The position numbers and the translations under genes were made by a program. The notes under the pieces are model-generated. The model did not search any database and was not told the origin of the DNA. It saw only the letters and a list, made by a program, of their open reading frames with translations. Positions 24,640-31,421 of a stretch of DNA of 31,421 nt are shown here, piece by piece (the stretch's first letter is position 1; the number at the start of each line of letters is the position of its first letter). The stretch comes from Baffinella frigidus (Eukaryota; Cryptophyceae; Cryptomonadales; Baffinellaceae): contig MU646821.1 of the NCBI GenBank assembly GCA_026770585.1, positions 10,933 through 42,353 on the forward strand, written 5' to 3'.

Positions 24640-24900
24640 CCACAGTGGGCTTCGCAGATCGGTCCATGTATCTTCGTGGTAGTAATTAATAATTAGCCAG
24701 AAAAAACACCGTATTAACCGCCATTTCGACCAGATTTCTGAATGAAATTCCATGCGACGCCCACTGTGTGGACGGTACTTGTTAAGTACCATGTATATAT
24801 GCGTGTGCAGCTTCGGACACTGGCGTGAAAAATCCTCACAATCAGCAGTCTGTAGTCTCTCAATGTCACGGTAGGCGTCAGCTAGTGCTGCCAACCTAAC
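24640..24900 (-). other. possible coding segment, unknown
   Basis: On the minus strand, from GGAG|GTT at about 24900, an open frame reads VRLAALADAYRDIERLQTAD, then CEDFSRQCPKLHTHIYMVLN and KYRPHSGRRMEFHSEIWSKW. Codon use is more A/T-rich than in other exons here. It continues into a Ser/Gly-rich tail and the microsatellite, where the frame is meaningless. No family is recognised. It lies between exons 2 and 3 of the DsbA-like gene, so it is either intronic relic DNA or part of a nested gene. Confidence 0.3.
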
Positions 24901-24905
24901 CTCCA

Positions 24906-25018
24906 GTATTAATCAATTGCTTTTCGGCAACGAAAATTACCACACGATTTGCTCATAAAAGTAATAGTAAAGCATTTGTGTAGTAAATTTCGTTACGTCA
25001 AACGCAATTAATTAATAC
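24906..25018. mobile_element. ATTAATCAATTGCTTTT foldback, copy 2
   Basis: Inverted-orientation copy of 18788-18899, with arms of about 45 bp. Confidence 0.85.
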
Positions 25019-25059
25019 TTCTACGGAGATGAAACCGGGTGGCTCCACCCTCAGCAAGG

Positions 25060-25333
25060 CACCACCCAAACGAGCAGGGTTCGAGGATTGGCCCGGCCAG
25101 CAGTCAATTCGCCCGAGCCCCCCGAAGTCACGACCCGGTCGGTCTGCGTTTTCTTAAAAATAAGAAAACAGAGGAGAATCCGGTCGGTCCGATTTCCTTA
25201 ACATTAAGAAAACGCAGGGGCCAGATCCGGTGCGGAAGTGTTTTGATCGTGTGACCCACCTCCGATTTGTATCAGGGGTCGCTAGAAAGCAGTACAAGTA
25301 GGCCAGACGCAAAGGAAGACATCAATTGCTGGC
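25060..25333 (+). repeat. dispersed repeat copy of 1198-1540, with an inserted inverted repeat
   Basis: 25076-25115 and 25230-25333 match the 1.2-1.5 kb copy. Between them GCGTTTTCTTAA...TTAAGAAAACGC (25148-25215) forms an inverted repeat, with CGGTCGGTC(C/T)G duplicated on the left side of each arm. Confidence 0.8.
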
Positions 25334-25342
25334 TGGTACCTA

Positions 25343-25475
25343 CCTCTGCCTCAATCGGGTTGACCGACTATTCTGAAGTTGACATGCCAGTTTTGCGGTA
25401 CACACCCGTCAACTTTGGAGCAGATAAGAGCCCGGGCGCACCAAATCAGAGAGGCCAAAGAGACGTAGGCAGAGC
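25343..25475 (+). mobile_element. AGCTCTGCCTCA-family element, copy C
   Basis: CCTCTGCCTCAATCGGGTTG ... GAGACGTAGGCAGAGC; diverged interior. It directly follows GGTACCTA of the dispersed repeat. Confidence 0.75.
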
Positions 25476-25582
25476 CAGGCGGTGTCTCGCAATCCTGAGG
25501 TTTTAGCTAGAGAGGTGAGGTTCTAGCTAGAGCAGCATCTGAGGCAAATCAGTGAGACCAGACAGAGTGAGGCATACGGTAC

Positions 25583-25650
25583 CTGGAGGCCCGTCTCCTG
25601 CAGGCCGTGGCGCGCCTTCTGACCTTCCCAGTTGATCGCTTGGCCAACCC
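25583..25650 (-). pseudogene. exon 2 copy b
   Basis: Reads GQAINWEGQKARHGLQETGLQ in part (the first residues lack an acceptor) and ends at a CAG|GTACCG donor. It may be closer to the ancestral sequence than copy a (INWEGQ against NWQVQ). Confidence 0.6.
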
Positions 25651-25660
25651 CCGATTGCCA

Positions 25661-25785
25661 GCTCTGCTTCACTGGGGTTGGCCGACTATTCTCAAGTTGA
25701 CATGCTGGGTGTGCGGTACAAATTCGTCAACTTTGGAGCGGATGAGAGCCCGGGCCCACCAAATCAGTGAGACCACATAGACTGG
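25661..25785 (+). mobile_element. AGCTCTGCCTCA-family element, copy D
   Basis: AGCTCTGCTTCACTGGGG ... CACATAGACTG; it separates the two exon 2 copies. Confidence 0.75.
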
Positions 25786-25796
25786 GCTATGGGTAC

Positions 25797-25863
25797 CTGG
25801 AGGCCCCTCTCCTGGAGGCCGTGGCGCGCCTTCTGCACTTGCCAGTTTGCCTGCCCTCCCCAC
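25797..25863 (-). CDS. DsbA-like exon 2
   Basis: Acceptor TGTGCAG, one base completing the Lys codon of exon 1, then 22 codons WGGQANWQVQKARHGLQERG ending LQ, then a GTACCC donor. 67 nt, phase 2 in and phase 0 out. The join gives RLVRK-WGGQ, as expected for the family. Confidence 0.65.
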
Positions 25864-26089
25864 CTGCACATCGTGCGTCTCCGTAAGAGAGGTTTGCTAC
25901 CTAGTTTGCTACCTACGAACTGACCCTTGGTCTCGGAAACACACGTGGGATCCGACGCTTCTCCCACGCTCGCTTACAGCAGCGAGGGGGGGTGCGTGCG
26001 CAGATCCACCGGCAGGTTTGCCTCGTCTTCGGTGGTCTTTGAAGAAATCAACGCAGCGGAAGGGAGAGAGCGCCAGGGTGGGTGGACAC

Positions 26090-26334
26090 TTTCGGACGAG
26101 GCGGACGCGGTTGGTCTCCCCGAACGACTCGTCGGTCGGGTACTCCGGCTCGAGGAAGAAGGGGACTCGCAGCACGCAGAACCCCACAGGTGACCCCGGG
26201 TTCATCGGCTTGGACACAACCTCGCGCATTGCAGCTACGAGGTGGCGCTTGCCGATGTACCCGTTGGGTCACATGGTGTCAGAGACCATCTCGACCATCA
26301 CGCGCGTGGCGGGAGGGCGAGCGGCGGCCGCCAT
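26090..26334 (-). pseudogene. DsbA-like exon 1 with TGA at the active-site Cys
   Basis: ATG at 26334 starts MAAAARPPATRVMVEMVSDT, followed by M, then TGA (26271-26269), PNGYIGKRHLVAAMREVV..., VLRVPFFLEPEYPTDESF and RLVR plus two bases before AA|GTGTCC. DSBA/FrnE proteins have SD-x-x-CPWC-Y-x-G-K-R here. TGA takes the place of the first Cys and Gly the second. No other stop or frameshift occurs in the 245-nt exon. The start is chosen because it sets the first beta strand at the right distance. Confidence 0.65.
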
Positions 26335-26384
26335 AGAGAGTCTCCGGAGCATGCGAGCACTCTCCGATCCTGGATCCGGAGACC

Positions 26385-26600
26385 TCAAAACTCAAAAGTC
26401 ACATTTTGAGAAAACAGGGGGCCTTGTCGTCCAAAGTGGACAAAAGGCTCCAAGAACGCACCTGAAAGAAGGTCCTGGACAAAGTCAAAATCGAGCAGGT
26501 CGATCAGCTGGTCGGGGCGCTCGGTGCACGTTCCGTCGCTTCCGTGGGACAGACCAGGCCGTGTCCTGGGGCTACATCCCCATCGCGCAGCCCTCTTTCT
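26385..26600. other. coding-like spacer between divergent genes
   Basis: A minus frame reads RPDQLIDLLDFDFVQDLLS and the opposite frame KKVLDKVKIEQVDQLVGALG. Either could be a real exon; neither can be joined to a neighbour with confidence. The segment lies between the divergent starts at 26334 (minus) and 26638 (plus). Confidence 0.25.
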
Positions 26601-26637
26601 GAGCCGGCCCGCGTCGTTGTGTGGAACGAGGGGCGGG

Positions 26638-31421
<4,784 letters not shown>

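Larger units (their letters stand above)
18048..26334 (-). pseudogene. DsbA/FrnE-like thioredoxin-fold gene, exons dispersed over 8.3 kb
   Basis: Six minus-strand exons join in order: 26334-26090, 25863-25797, 23849-23778, 22203-22131, 20630-20518, 18115-18048. Intron phases match at each junction (2,0,0,1,0), all introns being GT-AG. The product so far is about 212 residues. It follows the DSBA (FrnE-like) layout: strand plus VSDTM-x-P active-site region, YIGKRHL helix, VPFFLEPEYP, helical insert with HFNLDRVASSTLASHR, SLYNDLNFRHFEQG, LVAAAEKAGAD, AFLASN, and the cis-proline strand MGVNSIPTFILGG. Family members are usually about 210-240 residues, so a short last exon is missing. The active-site region has TGA for the first Cys and Gly for the second. 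Proteins of this fold act as thiol oxidoreductases; whether this one is active is doubtful. Extra exon copies and mobile elements fill the introns. Identification is from remembered family motifs, not a search. Confidence 0.65.

Noticed and set aside
25847-26602. 251-codon plus frame
   Set aside because: It runs antisense to DsbA-like exons 1 and 2, whose phase-matched motifs are convincing.

Overview
ORGANISM. The window looks like nuclear DNA of a eukaryotic alga, most likely a cryptophyte. It has GT-AG spliceosomal introns, very GC-rich coding exons, large amounts of TTTAGGG-type (CCCTAAA) telomere-like heptamer repeat away from a chromosome end, and dense short foldback/MITE-like elements. 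One gene begins with a signal-peptide-like stretch followed by SSA|FVATP, the bipartite plastid leader with Phe after the cleavage site that is known from cryptophytes and other red-plastid algae. Species assignment is inference. There is one 10-N gap (16536-16545), and both window ends are G or C homopolymers. LAYOUT. 1-7.2 kb is almost entirely interspersed inverted repeats, including two inverted 540-bp copies (2861-3396 and 6085-6627) and one GC-rich ORF (2203-2826, minus). 7.35-8.08 kb holds a small coiled-coil gene (plus). 9.15-11.12 kb is a 2-kb degenerate telomere-like array. 11.4-11.9 kb is a GC-rich exon cut by a 242-bp inverted-repeat element. 12.3-16.1 kb is more foldback elements. 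16.4-17.4 kb is an 18-bp minisatellite with degenerate relatives. 18.0-26.3 kb, on the minus strand, carries the dispersed exons of a DsbA/FrnE-like thioredoxin-fold gene. 26.6-31.4 kb, on the plus strand, carries a multi-exon gene for a probably plastid-targeted, low-complexity protein that runs off the window. MAIN RESULT. Six minus-strand segments between 26334 and 18048 join in order, with matching intron phases (2,0,0,1,0), into a FrnE-like DSBA protein lacking only its last residues. Nearly every exon is also present as extra, mostly truncated or interrupted copies in its own stretch of the locus: 11 copies of exon 5, about seven of exon 3, and two each of exons 2, 4 and 6 plus relics. 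Several copies are split by foldback elements. The only in-frame stop in exon 1 is a TGA exactly at the codon for the first active-site cysteine, so this is either a dead gene or a selenocysteine candidate. The neighbouring plus-strand gene shows the same behaviour: a 78-nt exon in two intact 91%-identical copies, and a 108-nt exon followed by three degenerate copies. Its introns are filled with telomere-like repeat. The locus therefore reads as a region where exons, with their splice sites, have been duplicated in place alongside repeat expansion and MITE insertion. A palindromic core CCTAC(C/G)GTAGG recurs inside at least seven otherwise different foldback families.
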